Source: Methanobacterium sp. SMA-27 (lineage in GTDB: Archaea; Methanobacteriota; Methanobacteria; Methanobacteriales; Methanobacteriaceae). From it: a stretch of 64,000 bases of DNA. Each line of letters starts with the position of its first letter. Within the stretch, counting starts at the first letter, position 1. Both the position numbers and the translations under genes were made by a program. Location: positions 1,240,001 to 1,304,000 of the forward strand of contig NZ_JQLY01000001.1 of assembly GCF_000744455.1 (NCBI RefSeq), written 5' to 3'. Of the stretch, positions 27,485-37,362 are shown one piece after another. A model generated the notes under the pieces. That model saw only the letters and a program-made list of their open reading frames with translations. It did not search any database and was not told where the DNA came from.

Positions 27485-28216
27485 ATGGAATTAAATATAT
27501 TTCATATGTATCCCGACCTTTTAAATCTATATGGGGATATAGGAAATGTAACATGCCTTAAAAAGAGGTGTGAATGGAGGGGAATAAAGATTAACATCGT
27601 TGATTTTTCACTTGGAAACGAGGCAGATATCAATTGTGCAGACATACTATTCATGGGCGGTGGCTCAGATAGGGGCCAGAACATTGTTTACTCTCACTTT
27701 TTAAAGTATAAAAATGATGTAAGCAATGCAATTGAGGATAGCTCTGTTTTTCTCGCAATATGCGGTGGATACCAGCTTTTAGGTGAAAGTTACATAGATG
27801 CCAATGGTATGAAAATTCCAGGGCTGGGAGTATTCGACTACACAACTGAAAGTGAAGAGAAAAGACTTATTGGAAATATTATAATTAAAAATAAACTTGG
27901 ATTAAATCCCAAAACCATTGTAGGCTTTGAAAACCATGGTGGCAGAACATATCATGATTACAATGCACTTGGTTCTGTTGTTGTTGGTAACGGTAACAAT
28001 GGTAAAGATGAACTAGAGGGAATGATATATAAAAACTGCTTAGGAACCTACCTTCACGGCCCTTTACTTCCAAAAAATCCCCATTTAGCTGATCACATCA
28101 TATTAACAGCTTTAAAACGTAAATATGATATCAAAAGTCTTGATGTTATAAACGATGACTTGGAATATGCTGCTCATGAAAAGGTTTTTGAACTGTATAC
28201 CAATGGGAAGGTTTAG
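27485..28216 (+). CDS. gatD: GatD-like type 1 glutamine amidotransferase (MurT partner)
   Basis: A 243-residue class I GATase of the CobB/CobQ type. The nucleophile is Cys93 in FLAICGGYQLLG. VGFENHGGRTY is characteristic of GatD, and the catalytic His is in GTYLHGPLLPKNP near residue 190. It supplies ammonia to MurT. AGGAGG precedes the ATG by 7 nt, and the gene is 13 bp behind murT, so the two are cotranscribed. Its length equals that of bacterial GatD. Confidence 0.88.
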   Translation: MELNIFHMYPDLLNLYGDIGNVTCLKKRCEWRGIKINIVDFSLGNEADINCADILFMGGGSDRGQNIVYSHFLKYKNDVSNAIEDSSVFLAICGGYQLLGESYIDANGMKIPGLGVFDYTTESEEKRLIGNIIIKNKLGLNPKTIVGFENHGGRTYHDYNALGSVVVGNGNNGKDELEGMIYKNCLGTYLHGPLLPKNPHLADHIILTALKRKYDIKSLDVINDDLEYAAHEKVFELYTNGKV

Positions 28217-28230
28217 GAATATTCTAGAAG

Positions 28231-28239
28231 TTTTTTTTT
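28231..28239 (+). terminator. T9 terminator after gatD
   Basis: Nine T residues lie 15 bp after the gatD stop, separating murT-gatD from pyrG. Confidence 0.5.
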
Positions 28240-28416
28240 AATAATTTTCAATAATATTTATATTCATTTCATTTCAATATAGGATCATAATTAGAATTTA
28301 AATAATAAAGATATAAATTTATTTAGTTTGATATTAACCAGGAACAAATATTATTATAATTTAATATTATGGATATTATCAAACATTACAATATTATTAA
28401 TGATTAAAAGTTTTTT

Positions 28417-28422
28417 GAGGAG
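28417..28422 (+). promoter_or_regulatory. Ribosome binding site that places the pyrG start at CTG
   Basis: GAGGAG ends 8 nt before CTG 28,431. The first ordinary in-frame start, GTG 28,446, is 23 nt away and would remove conserved residues. Confidence 0.65.
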
Positions 28423-28430
28423 TTGGTAAT

Positions 28431-30026
28431 CTGTCAAAGTATATAGTGGTTACTGGTGGTGTTGTTAGTTCAATAGGAAAGGGAATTACAGCTGCTTCTA
28501 TAGGTAGAATTTTACGGTCATATGGTGTCGATGTAACAGCCATCAAAATTGATCCATATTTAAACTGGGATTCAGGAACACTGAACCCATATCAGCATGG
28601 AGAGGTTTTTGTAACAGAAGATGGTATGGAAACAGACCTTGATCTAGGACATTATGAACGATTTCTGGACGTAAATCTATCCGGAGAATGCAACATTACA
28701 ACGGGAAAGGTTTATTCATCTGTTATAAATAAGGAAAGGAAAGGAAATTACCTTGGAGCATGTGTCCAAATTATTCCCCATATCACAGATGAAATAAAAG
28801 CCATGGTTAGAAAAACGGCTGATAAAACCCAGGCAGAAGTTGTTCTTGTTGAAGTGGGCGGTACTGTTGGAGATATAGAAAGCCAACCATTTTTAGAGGC
28901 ACTAAGACAACTCCGTAACGAAGAGGGCCATGACAATGTGATGTTTGTACACGTTACATACGTACCTTATCTCAGGGCTGCAGGGGAATTTAAAACTAAA
29001 CCAACACAACACAGTACCAAAGAATTAAGGGGTACAGGTATCACTCCAGATATGATAATTTGTAGATCTGAACTACCTATAGACAACCATCTAAAGGAGA
29101 AGATTGCACATTTCTGTGATGTTGATAAAAATGCGGTTATAAATGCTCCAGATGTTCATTCAATCTATGAGATCCCATTAATACTAAACAGCGAAAATGT
29201 TGGAGAGTATATAATTGACAGGATAAAAATAGAGGCAAGAAAACCCGATTTATATGAATGGAGCAGGATTGTTGAATCCCTTAAAATTGATGAATCAAGG
29301 ATTACTGTTGGAATTATAGGAAAATATGTTGAACTTGAAGATGCCTATATAAGTATAAGGGAATCATTGAAACATGCTGCAGCTGAATTGGGTGTTAAAG
29401 TAGATATAGAATGGATAAGAGCAGAAGACAGTGTTAACAGGGAAAAACTCGATCACTTTGATGCATTACTGATACCTGGGGGTTTTGGTGAAAGGGGTAT
29501 CTCAGGAAAACTAGATGCTGTTAGGTATTCAATTGAAAAAGAGATACCTATATTTGGAATATGCCTTGGAATGCAATGTATGGTGGTAGAATTTGCCAGA
29601 ATGCATGGCTTTGAAGGTGCAAACAGTACTGAATTTGATGAAAATGCCAAACATCCTGTTATTGACATAATGCTTGAGCAAAAAAAGATAAAAAATATGG
29701 GCGGTACAATGAGGCTGGGTTCCTATCCATGTAAAGTTGAAGGGGGAACAATTGCACATGATGCATATAAAGAAGATGTTGTTAGCGAACGTCACAGGCA
29801 CAGATTTGAATTCAACAATGATTATCGTGATATACTAGTTGAAAAGGGTTTAACAATTTCCGGTACTTCTCCAGATAATTTTCTGGTTGAAATTGTAGAA
29901 ATAAAGGATCATCCATGGTTTTTAGGTTGTCAGTTCCATCCTGAATTTAAGTCAAGACCTAACAAGGCACATCCAATTTTTAAATCATTTATGAAAGCTG
30001 CAATTGTTAAGAAGAGGAGTAATTAA
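28431..30026 (+). CDS. pyrG: CTP synthase (apparent CUG start)
   Basis: A 531-residue enzyme making CTP from UTP, ATP and glutamine. The synthetase domain opens (M)[17 protein letters not shown], then [20 protein letters not shown] and [14 protein letters not shown]. The GATase domain has the nucleophile in FGICLGMQC and the His/Glu in GCQFHPEF. The conserved opening MxKYIxVTGG requires a start at CTG 28,431, which has a well-placed GAGGAG. The GTG at 28,446 would begin inside the P-loop strand. It is a single gene with a separate promoter region, adjacent to the wall-amidation pair. Confidence 0.95.
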   Translation: MSKYIVVTGGVVSSIGKGITAASIGRILRSYGVDVTAIKIDPYLNWDSGTLNPYQHGEVFVTEDGMETDLDLGHYERFLDVNLSGECNITTGKVYSSVINKERKGNYLGACVQIIPHITDEIKAMVRKTADKTQAEVVLVEVGGTVGDIESQPFLEALRQLRNEEGHDNVMFVHVTYVPYLRAAGEFKTKPTQHSTKELRGTGITPDMIICRSELPIDNHLKEKIAHFCDVDKNAVINAPDVHSIYEIPLILNSENVGEYIIDRIKIEARKPDLYEWSRIVESLKIDESRITVGIIGKYVELEDAYISIRESLKHAAAELGVKVDIEWIRAEDSVNREKLDHFDALLIPGGFGERGISGKLDAVRYSIEKEIPIFGICLGMQCMVVEFARMHGFEGANSTEFDENAKHPVIDIMLEQKKIKNMGGTMRLGSYPCKVEGGTIAHDAYKEDVVSERHRHRFEFNNDYRDILVEKGLTISGTSPDNFLVEIVEIKDHPWFLGCQFHPEFKSRPNKAHPIFKSFMKAAIVKKRSN

Positions 30027-30221
30027 AATCAGAATAATTCAATAATATCCAAAATTCAGGATATTAAGATATATAATCTTACTTTAGTTAAGATTAGATT
30101 TCATTAGTTTATCCATTCTTTCAATTAGAATGACTCAACAGATCTCTTATTGGATTGGATGATTAAATTAATAATTGTAAATAACTTATAATAATATTTA
30201 ATAAATTTAGGGACGATTATC

Positions 30222-31397
30222 ATGTTAGTTACCATACCATTTATTAGTATAATTATAGCTCTTGTTGCGTGTATCTACGCAAGTTACACAGATTTTAAAG
30301 ATGGAATCATACAAAACAAACTCACATTCCCATTAATAGCCATTGGAATCATTTTAAATGGTATCTATGTTTTTACTACCACCAATATATTGATGTTTAT
30401 TGAATGTGTGATAGTTACAGGAATAATATTTATTTTGGGATATGTTTTCTGGAAGATGGGTGCTTGGGCAGGAGGGGATGTTAAACTGTTTACTGGTCTT
30501 GCAGCTTTAATCCCATTTTATGCCATACCATTTTATCCAACTTTGGTAAGTTACCAGATATTGGGTTTGCAGTTTCCATTGGTTGGAACCTATCCTTTCC
30601 CATTCACACTCATAGTCAACAGTATACTTGCAATTCTACCGTTCCTTCTAATATATGTGATTTATATAGCTGTTAAAACTAAACCTTACTTAATTGGAGA
30701 ACTATTATCTCCAATAAAGGAATATAAAAAGAATATTGTACTAACTATGGTTGTAATATCCGCTGTTACAATTACGTTCACTCTGACTAAACAGTTAGAT
30801 ATTCAGATTATTTTGGTATCATTAATTTTAATATCTTTACTTTCATTAATTATATCCAAAATCCCAAACACTATTAAAGCAGTTTTACTATCCCTTGTAA
30901 CTGTTTATGCATTAATAACCAATTTATATGTCACATTAACTGGAATTGTAATTATTTTCATTTCCATAGTTCTAATTGAGATAATTAAAAAATTACTAAC
31001 CTCTGTAAGTAAGGAAGCTCTTCAGGATGATTACAACATAGAAGATCTGAAAGAAGGAATGATATCAACCTACAATATCTATGAAAAGGATAATGAGATT
31101 GTTATTGGGGACAAAAGTTTTACAACCAGAATAAAAGAAGCAATAAATACTGGTGATCTTTCGCTTATTAATCCACCACGTGGTAAGGTGATTATAAGCT
31201 CAATGGCAGCAGGTCTTACACAAGAGGATATAAATCTCTTGAAAGAACTGAATATCAAAAATAAAATTTCAAATACTCTTAAGATTAAGAAAGGAGTACC
31301 ATTTGCCCCATCAATATTAATAGGACTCATAATATCACTGTTCCTAGGAGATCTTGCATTTATTCTTGGAAAAATTTTAGCAGCAATAATATACTGA
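30222..31397 (+). CDS. Prepilin/class III signal peptidase, A24 family (EppA-like)
   Basis: A 391-residue polytopic membrane protein. The two aspartates of type IV prepilin peptidases are visible: Asp24 in YTDFKDGIIQNKL and Asp86 in WAGGDVKLF. About nine hydrophobic segments follow, with a cytoplasmic domain near residues 262-355 (DDYNIEDLKEGMIS ... PRGKVIIS) that is typical of the long archaeal form. Such enzymes cleave class III signal peptides before the Gln of QxSxEY. The pilin gene directly downstream has this site, as do several surface genes at 37-42 kb. Confidence 0.85.
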   Translation: MLVTIPFISIIIALVACIYASYTDFKDGIIQNKLTFPLIAIGIILNGIYVFTTTNILMFIECVIVTGIIFILGYVFWKMGAWAGGDVKLFTGLAALIPFYAIPFYPTLVSYQILGLQFPLVGTYPFPFTLIVNSILAILPFLLIYVIYIAVKTKPYLIGELLSPIKEYKKNIVLTMVVISAVTITFTLTKQLDIQIILVSLILISLLSLIISKIPNTIKAVLLSLVTVYALITNLYVTLTGIVIIFISIVLIEIIKKLLTSVSKEALQDDYNIEDLKEGMISTYNIYEKDNEIVIGDKSFTTRIKEAINTGDLSLINPPRGKVIISSMAAGLTQEDINLLKELNIKNKISNTLKIKKGVPFAPSILIGLIISLFLGDLAFILGKILAAIIY

Positions 31398-31495
31398 ATA
31401 GAAAAAAATGGTTTATCATTATAAATATGTTGAAAAACATAATTTTTATATATAAATGTTTATATGCAATAGATCAATAATTATAATGTGAGAAA

Positions 31496-31924
31496 ATGGA
31501 TGTAAAAGGACAAGTATCAGCAGAATATTTACTTTTAGCATTGGTATTCCTAATTATAATTGGTTCAGTAACAGTGCCATTAGTTGGTAGTTCAATAAGT
31601 TCCAGTTTGGATATCTCATCTACTTCTGATGTAAGTGCTGCAATAAACAGTATCACAAATGCTGTTGGAGTAGTTTATGCCAATGGTCCTGGAGCTAAAA
31701 GAACAGTTAATGTATACTTCCCGATCCCAGGTACACTTAATTATGCATCTAACGCAATCCAGATGCAAGTCCCATTACAATCAGGTGGTAATAAACTTAT
31801 AAGTTCAAATGTACCCATCGCTGTAACTATTACTGGTGGAACTGTTGGTAAAGGAAATTATAATGCTCAAGTTGCATGGGCATCTGGAACCAGTCCAATT
31901 ACAGTAACATTGACAACAACTTAG
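31496..31924 (+). CDS. Class III signal-peptide pilin
   Basis: A 142-residue protein beginning MDVKGQVSAEYLLLALVFL, the archaeal DUF361-type signal with predicted cleavage between Gly5 and Gln6. The hydrophobic helix forms the filament core and the remaining 110 residues are Ser/Thr/Asn-rich, as in surface pilins. It is 99 bp behind the EppA-like peptidase. It is probably the major or a minor pilin of an adhesion filament. The assembly ATPase and platform protein are not in the window. Confidence 0.85.
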   Translation: MDVKGQVSAEYLLLALVFLIIIGSVTVPLVGSSISSSLDISSTSDVSAAINSITNAVGVVYANGPGAKRTVNVYFPIPGTLNYASNAIQMQVPLQSGGNKLISSNVPIAVTITGGTVGKGNYNAQVAWASGTSPITVTLTTT

Positions 31925-31997
31925 ATCATTTTAGTTAAAATATAAACATAAAATTAATCATCTTATAATAACGTTTTTACCTTTAAGGGGAATCCCA

Positions 31998-32918
31998 ATG
32001 AGTTTATTTAACAAGATTGGCTATTATATTATCAAATTATTTTCTATAACTGGAATGCTAATTTTATCAATACCCAAAATACCTGGAAAACTTCGAAACA
32101 TTAATTCCAACGACATAAAAGATAAAATAGACACAGATAATCTGAAAGATAATATATCACGTATTAGGGATGATATTGAACTGGATGAAAAAATATCGCG
32201 TATAACCAGTTATGAAAAACGATCTGAAATTTTTAAAAGATCCGAAAAGAAAGATTCTGATTCTGATACTATAATGATAGGAAATGTTTTCTCCTCTGAA
32301 GAGAAGGAAAGAACAATTCTTACACTTCAAGTTTTGTCGGCAATATTTGTTGTTATTTCCATTTTGAGCATATTTAATTTCATAAGCATTTACATTTATC
32401 TTCCTTTAAGTGTGGTCATAATTCTATATATTCTATATTTACTGTACTACAGAGTAAAGTTGATGTATCGTGCTGATTTCAATGCTTATCGTGACTTTTT
32501 TTTAATGTACGTTGCAGTTGGAATATTTCTAGTGCTTATTAATACCAACTCAAACTTAGTAATGGCATTTTCATTCCAGATGCTACCCTCACTTACAGTA
32601 CTGATCTTTGCTGTTATAGCAGTTTTAGCTGTATTCCTTATATTCCGCCTTAGATATTATAGAAATTTCACATTTGGAACGGTTATAGAAGGTGGAAAGA
32701 ATACGGCATATGTTAAGGTTGAATATGATATTAGATCAAATGTTAAACCCGATATTTACATAGTTGAAAACACTGTTGGTGCAGTGGAAGGAGATTATGT
32801 TAAGCTCCAGCTTGAAGAAAAATTTATGAGTATGAACGGTAACAAACCTGTCTCTATAATCGAAAGTGTAAATCTTTATAAAAATTTTTCAGATCCAAAA
32901 AAACCCTTGAATCACTAA
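31998..32918 (+). CDS. DUF2101-like membrane protein
   Basis: A 306-residue protein. A short N-terminal amphipathic/hydrophobic region is followed by a charged cytoplasmic stretch (residues 35-100). Four to five transmembrane helices follow (about 107-225), then a C-terminal soluble beta-rich domain (TFGTVIEGGKNTAYVKVEYDI...). It resembles the DUF2101 proteins found near pilin genes in methanogens. It sits 73 bp behind the pilin on the same strand, so a role in pilus assembly is possible. The function is not known. The ribosome binding site is AAGGGGA. Confidence 0.6.
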   Translation: MSLFNKIGYYIIKLFSITGMLILSIPKIPGKLRNINSNDIKDKIDTDNLKDNISRIRDDIELDEKISRITSYEKRSEIFKRSEKKDSDSDTIMIGNVFSSEEKERTILTLQVLSAIFVVISILSIFNFISIYIYLPLSVVIILYILYLLYYRVKLMYRADFNAYRDFFLMYVAVGIFLVLINTNSNLVMAFSFQMLPSLTVLIFAVIAVLAVFLIFRLRYYRNFTFGTVIEGGKNTAYVKVEYDIRSNVKPDIYIVENTVGAVEGDYVKLQLEEKFMSMNGNKPVSIIESVNLYKNFSDPKKPLNH

Positions 32919-33014
32919 TCTCTAAATATATTTTTATTATTATTTTTTGTTTTAAAATAGAATTAATAATATACATTTTTATTGGGATTACTACTCTGAA
33001 AATGAATATATACC

Positions 33015-33791
33015 ATGAAATCAAAACAATCTAAATGTATGATACACAAGGATCATCCGAGATATGAATCATTGAAATTAAGGGCCCTGGTTGTTGATGC
33101 CTATAAAAGGGGAATACTTGCTGACTCCGGAATGATAGCACATGGGCGAGGGGAAGCATTTGATTATCTCCTGGGTGAAAAAACATCCAGTAATGCTAAA
33201 AAAGCAGTGCATGCAGCGGCAGCAGCACTTATTCTTGCTGAAAATCCTGTTATAAGTGTTAATGGTAACACTACTGCTCTGGTACCTGGAGAGATTGTTA
33301 AGCTTGCAAAGGAAATACCCTCAAAAATTGAGATCAACCTATTTTACAGAACACCCGAAAGAATTTGTGCCATAGAGAAGGTTTTTAAGGATGCTAGTGC
33401 TGAAAATATTTTAGGCACTGATCACGAAGAAAAGGCATCCATTAATGGTCTTGAAGGCCCTAGATCAAGTTCTAGTAAGGAGGGAATTTACATTGCAGAT
33501 GTTGTTCTTGTACCACTTGAGGATGGTGATAGGGCTGAAGCACTTGTGAAACTTGGAAAACTCCTAATTACTATCGACCTTAATCCACTTTCAAGGACTG
33601 CTAAAACTGCAAGTATAACAATTGTAGATAATATAGTGAGGGCAATACCTAATTTAATAGAAGCAGTTCAGGGACTCAAGGATGCTGATCCTTCAACCCT
33701 ACATCAAATAGTAGAAAGCTTCAACAACAACGAAAATATACAGGAATCACTAGCAAAAATTTCAAAAAAGTACACCGGTGTAGAACAATGA
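33015..33791 (+). CDS. 4-phosphopantoate-beta-alanine ligase (archaeal CoA synthesis)
   Basis: A 258-residue protein with the full pattern of archaeal phosphopantothenate synthetase (former DUF137): HPRYESLKLR, IAHGRGEAFDYLLGEKT, NPVISVNGNTTAL, EINLFYRTPERI, VPLEDGDRAEALVKLGK and IDLNPLSRTAKTA. It joins phosphopantoate and beta-alanine using ATP. The stop overlaps the start of the next gene by 4 bp, indicating coupled expression with the predicted kinase that follows. Confidence 0.92.
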   Translation: MKSKQSKCMIHKDHPRYESLKLRALVVDAYKRGILADSGMIAHGRGEAFDYLLGEKTSSNAKKAVHAAAAALILAENPVISVNGNTTALVPGEIVKLAKEIPSKIEINLFYRTPERICAIEKVFKDASAENILGTDHEEKASINGLEGPRSSSSKEGIYIADVVLVPLEDGDRAEALVKLGKLLITIDLNPLSRTAKTASITIVDNIVRAIPNLIEAVQGLKDADPSTLHQIVESFNNNENIQESLAKISKKYTGVEQ

Positions 33792-34396
33792 AGGTTATTG
33801 GAGTAACAGGACTTCCAGGATCTGGAAAAGGTGTTGTTTCACGTGTGGCCAAAAAATTGGGTATACCCATTATTTGTATGGGTGATGTTATAAGGGATGA
33901 AGCCAAAAGAAGAGGCGAAAAAACTGGAGATGTGGCTGTTGAACTTCGTAAAGAATACGGAGAATTTGTAGTTGCTGAACGTTGTGTTGAAACTATAAAT
34001 AAATATTTTAACCCCAAAGACAGTTACAAAAATAAAATCATGGCTAAATCCAAGATATTTATGATAGAGGGTATTAGAAGCCAGTATGAAGTTGAGATAT
34101 TCAAAAAAAATTTTAAGAACTTCAAGGTTATAGCAGTTCATTCAACTCCCAAAACCAGATTTAAACGTTTGAAAAGAAGAAAACGTCCTGATGATTCAAA
34201 GGAAAAATCTGAATTTTTGCTTAGAGATAAAAGGGAACTCAGCTTTGGAATAGGTAATGTAATTGCAACAGCAGATTATATGATTATTAATGAAGGTCCA
34301 ATAAAGAAAATTAAAGGTATAGTAAGGAGTATACTTGAAAATGAAATGCAAAATGACAGCAAAGGCAAGGGTAAATCCAACAGAAGATCTGGATAA
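33788..34396 (+). CDS. UPF0200-type P-loop nucleotide kinase
   Basis: A 202-residue P-loop protein: GVTGLPGSGKGVVSRVAKK at the N-terminus, ICMGDVIRDEAKRRG and IEGIRSQYEVEIFK. It resembles adenylate- and dephospho-CoA-kinase-like archaeal UPF0200 proteins. A 4-bp overlap with the CoA-synthesis gene suggests a CoA-linked or nucleotide-kinase role. The true substrate is not established. Its 3' end overlaps the following gene by 56 bp in another frame. Confidence 0.78.
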   Translation: MKVIGVTGLPGSGKGVVSRVAKKLGIPIICMGDVIRDEAKRRGEKTGDVAVELRKEYGEFVVAERCVETINKYFNPKDSYKNKIMAKSKIFMIEGIRSQYEVEIFKKNFKNFKVIAVHSTPKTRFKRLKRRKRPDDSKEKSEFLLRDKRELSFGIGNVIATADYMIINEGPIKKIKGIVRSILENEMQNDSKGKGKSNRRSG

Positions 34397-34715
34397 GGTT
34401 ATAACAGCCATTTCAAACATATTTAAATTTGATGAACTTGAAATTGGGGAGGGTTATGTTGTTGTTACAGGAGAAAATGATTCTCTTATACCACTAAGAG
34501 ATTCTCTGAAAGAAAGGAAAATACGGGACACAACAGAGAGAATGTTTATAAATGGGGCTGAAACAGGTAAAATAACCTTTTCATTGAGTAAACAAGCAGC
34601 TTTTGTTTCAATTCCCAACATAGTTGATAGGAAAATGTCAGCGCTGGGCGAAATAGATGTAACCATTGAAACAGACAATGAAACAGCTTTCATTGAGTGG
34701 ATGACTAAAAAATAA
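34341..34715 (+). CDS. UPF0201/COG1931-like RNA-binding-fold protein
   Basis: A 124-residue protein with the UPF0201 pattern: ARVNPTEDLDKVITAISNIF, IRDTTERMFINGAE, then FSLSKQAAFVSIPNI and EIDVTIETDN. It overlaps the end of the UPF0200 gene by about 56 bp, a conserved pairing in Methanobacteriales as far as I recall. AAGGAG at 34,324 could serve either TTG 34,335 or ATG 34,341; the ATG is used. The function is unknown; the fold is similar to RNA-binding subunits. Confidence 0.75.
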   Translation: MKCKMTAKARVNPTEDLDKVITAISNIFKFDELEIGEGYVVVTGENDSLIPLRDSLKERKIRDTTERMFINGAETGKITFSLSKQAAFVSIPNIVDRKMSALGEIDVTIETDNETAFIEWMTKK

Positions 34716-34773
34716 AATATAATTTTAATCCATTTAAATTTATTATTATATATTAAATGAATAATTAAGGGTT

Positions 34774-35454
34774 TTACTTATCAACAAGTATTGCCTTGGT
34801 AATTAAAAGGTGGCCGTTATCTCTGTCCCATACATTAGATGATTCAAGAATTTTTATCCTTTTTTTGAAAATTGGACAGTCTAGAACAAGTGTTTCAGCT
34901 TCTCCACCTTCAAATGCCATGTGCATACCATATTTTCTGTTTAAAACAATAATATCCTCTAAAAGTTCACTGTCAACATGTCTGCCAAGCCAAGACTCAT
35001 CAAGACCTTCTGCTGATACACTTGTGAGTATAACTTCAAAACCTAATTCTATGATCTCTTCCATGTACTCCTTGGGATCTCTGTGCCAAAGAGGTGCATG
35101 TGATTCTAGTCCAATTTCATGGCATAAAATATCAATTCTTGATTTCTGATACTCTGATGCCAGTGCACCTGCAAATATTGCTTTAACACCTTTATTTTTC
35201 AATTCTATTAGAACCTTTTTTAAATCATCGAGTTCCTTTTCTTTCTCACCAAGGGTTTTAGCAACAATGAGTGGAATTTCCATTGATTCTGATGACAGTT
35301 CTGTTATATGTATACTTGCAACATGGAACATGTAAGACTCAGAGTTCTCAGAGATCATTGTAACAAGATATTTAACATGATACCCTTCTTCAATGGCTTT
35401 ATAAACTGCCATTGTACTATCTTTACCTCCTGAGAAAAGTACAGCTGCATCCAT
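34774..35454 (-). CDS. Diphthine-ammonia ligase-like PP-loop ATPase (Dph6 family)
   Basis: A 226-residue protein starting MDAAVLFSGGKDSTMAVY (PP-loop SGGKDS at residues 8-13). It contains FAGALASEYQKSRI, LESHAPLWHRDPKEYM and FEGGEAETLVLDCPIF, all family hallmarks. Dph6 amidates diphthine on elongation factor 2. Archaeal members are assumed to do the same. The start is ATG 35,454, with a weak GGAG upstream. It is convergent with the UPF0201 gene. Confidence 0.85.
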   Translation of the reverse strand: MDAAVLFSGGKDSTMAVYKAIEEGYHVKYLVTMISENSESYMFHVASIHITELSSESMEIPLIVAKTLGEKEKELDDLKKVLIELKNKGVKAIFAGALASEYQKSRIDILCHEIGLESHAPLWHRDPKEYMEEIIELGFEVILTSVSAEGLDESWLGRHVDSELLEDIIVLNRKYGMHMAFEGGEAETLVLDCPIFKKRIKILESSNVWDRDNGHLLITKAILVDK

Positions 35455-35557
35455 AATTATTTACACTCCTTCTTTTATTTTAAGAAAAACTTTGGGTTAA
35501 TTTGTAAATTATTTTAATAAATTAATTTAGGGGTTAATAAAAAGATAAAAAAGTTAA

Positions 35558-36361
35558 TTATTTTTTTAGTTTTATAATTCTTTCACGAATACCATTGAAA
35601 ACGTTTACAATACTGTCAATAAATAATCCTGCAAGTCCGGTTATCATTCCCAAGAAACCGCAGAATAATACTACATTTGATTTGTTTGGCAGTATATCCT
35701 TCAATGCCTGGACATTTTTTTCTGTAGGTCCATTTACATCTGTAATTATCACATCTCCCTGTGGAATTTGTGAAATTACTTTATCAAGCTTTGGTGCATC
35801 AACATTCAACGTTACTCGTACAATACTGTATCTTATAGTTCCACCACTTACATACAGCATCCATTTTTCCAGGTTATTTATTACCTCTTGGGGATCTGTA
35901 TTATTTTTTACCTGAATTATCATGGTGTCGTTTGCTGGTATCTGAACTGAAGTTATATTTTCGTTAATTTCAGGTATTCTATTTAGAAAAGTACTTTTCC
36001 AGTCATCCGAAATATAGCTTGTTTTCAGGGTTATTCCATCACTCTGAACACTTTGTACACCATCAATTTTTTTGGTATTTTCAATGAAGTTGGTTACATT
36101 TAAATCTGTTGAAACATTTAATCCAATAACATCGGTTCCTGTTGTTGTAACCATGTACACTGACCTTGCCATATCAGGAATGTCGTCGAATACTGGAGCT
36201 ATAAAAAAAGCACCACCTACCGCTCCTACAGTAAATCCTAAGGCAATTACAAATATAAGATTTTTTTTACCAATTAAAGGCGTTAAAAGAGCTGTTGAAA
36301 ATATGAAGACTAATACCAATATAAATAGTCCTATCATTAATATAACTGCAAGTGGTTCCAT
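35558..36361 (-). CDS. Membrane protein of unknown function with large extracytoplasmic domain
   Basis: A 267-residue protein. Two N-terminal helices (about 5-27 and 33-55), an extracellular domain of about 170 residues (FDDIPDMARSVYMVTT ... ITDVNGPTEKNVQAL) and a C-terminal helix near 230-252. The extracellular part contains ferredoxin-like repeats (IDGVQSVQSDG; ITSVQIPANDTMIIQVKNN). It lies downstream of the class-III-signal operon on the same strand (about 105 bp to the next gene), so an accessory role in surface filament assembly is possible. I do not recognise the family. Confidence 0.55.
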   Translation of the reverse strand: MEPLAVILMIGLFILVLVFIFSTALLTPLIGKKNLIFVIALGFTVGAVGGAFFIAPVFDDIPDMARSVYMVTTTGTDVIGLNVSTDLNVTNFIENTKKIDGVQSVQSDGITLKTSYISDDWKSTFLNRIPEINENITSVQIPANDTMIIQVKNNTDPQEVINNLEKWMLYVSGGTIRYSIVRVTLNVDAPKLDKVISQIPQGDVIITDVNGPTEKNVQALKDILPNKSNVVLFCGFLGMITGLAGLFIDSIVNVFNGIRERIIKLKK

Positions 36362-36466
36362 GTTCTAATCTCTGATCTTATACCTAATAATAGTTGTCAA
36401 TGTAGTAGTTGGTTGTTTATAAAAAAATTTCTGCTAATTTTAGACATAATTTTGTATTCTTATTTA

Positions 36467-36874
36467 TCAAACTCTTAAGACTATTCTTCCTGTATAATCC
36501 ACGTATACAGTTATGGAAGGATTGTTAGGTTTGGTTATTGGTACAACCCACACATTGTTATAGGGGGTTCCATTAACGCTAACACTATTTTGATAGGCAG
36601 GTGTACCTATTGTGTAATCGGGGTAGGCAGTTCTTGTAATATTTATAATGGACGCTGAATTATTTACATTTGTTGAACTATTGGAATTTGAATTATTAGA
36701 TGCAGGCATAGAATATTGCACTGGAACAACAGGACTAGGACTTGTAGGGTTATTAGGTGTTATATTATCAGGAGTTCCAGAAAATGGTACAAAATATGCG
36801 TAGACAATTATTACAAGTACAACAACCCCAACACCAATTAGTGCTTTTTTTTCCCACCCGTCTTTTAAATCCAT
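36467..36874 (-). CDS. Small membrane-anchored surface protein
   Basis: A 135-residue protein with an N-terminal anchor (KKALIGVGVVVLVIIVYAYF), a Pro/Asn/Ser-rich spacer (about residues 35-75) and a PepSY-like C-terminal module (YPDYTIGTPAYQNSVSV ... YVDYTGRIVL). It resembles in layout the secreted protein at 15,280. It is 46 bp behind a pilin gene on the same strand and is probably the last or next-to-last gene of the surface operon. Confidence 0.6.
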   Translation of the reverse strand: MDLKDGWEKKALIGVGVVVLVIIVYAYFVPFSGTPDNITPNNPTSPSPVVPVQYSMPASNNSNSNSSTNVNNSASIINITRTAYPDYTIGTPAYQNSVSVNGTPYNNVWVVPITKPNNPSITVYVDYTGRIVLRV

Positions 36875-36920
36875 ATTAACACTTGTAGATCTTCTATATA
36901 TATTCCATTGGTAGTTGATT

Positions 36921-37355
36921 TTAACTTATTTGAATTGTTCCATTCACATTTTTAATATGGTAAAGATTTTTGTTGTTGAGTGTGAGTGTGCCATTGAACC
37001 TTTTGGGAATAAGATTTACATTTACATTATTTCCGGCTGTAGCAACACTAACAACCCCAAATCCTCCGGTGTTACTAATTGTGGCTGTCATGGTAAATGG
37101 GGCAGTAGGTGAGGATAATGTTTGGTTTAAAGTTCTAAGGTCAAGATCTATTGAATATCCATTTCCATTTATATAAACTGTGTTAACTGTTTCAGCAATT
37201 TTTTCACCCATGACCCTAGCTCCTCCAACATCTCCAGTAAGGGTTTTATCTTGATTACTAGAAATTACACTTAATAAACCACCTATAACTATGATTACAA
37301 TAATGGTTATCAATATAAATTCTGCACTGGCCTGTCCTTTATCATCTGAAAACAT
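36921..37355 (-). CDS. Class III signal-peptide pilin
   Basis: A 144-residue protein beginning MFSDDKGQASAEFILITII, a clear class III signal (cleavage after Gly7, before Gln8, with Glu at position +5). A single hydrophobic helix and an Asn/Thr-rich beta domain follow. It is 7 bp behind the 371-residue surface protein, so it is part of one operon. It is a candidate minor pilin. Confidence 0.85.
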   Translation of the reverse strand: MFSDDKGQASAEFILITIIVIIVIGGLLSVISSNQDKTLTGDVGGARVMGEKIAETVNTVYINGNGYSIDLDLRTLNQTLSSPTAPFTMTATISNTGGFGVVSVATAGNNVNVNLIPKRFNGTLTLNNKNLYHIKNVNGTIQIS

Positions 37356-37362
37356 ATTTCAC

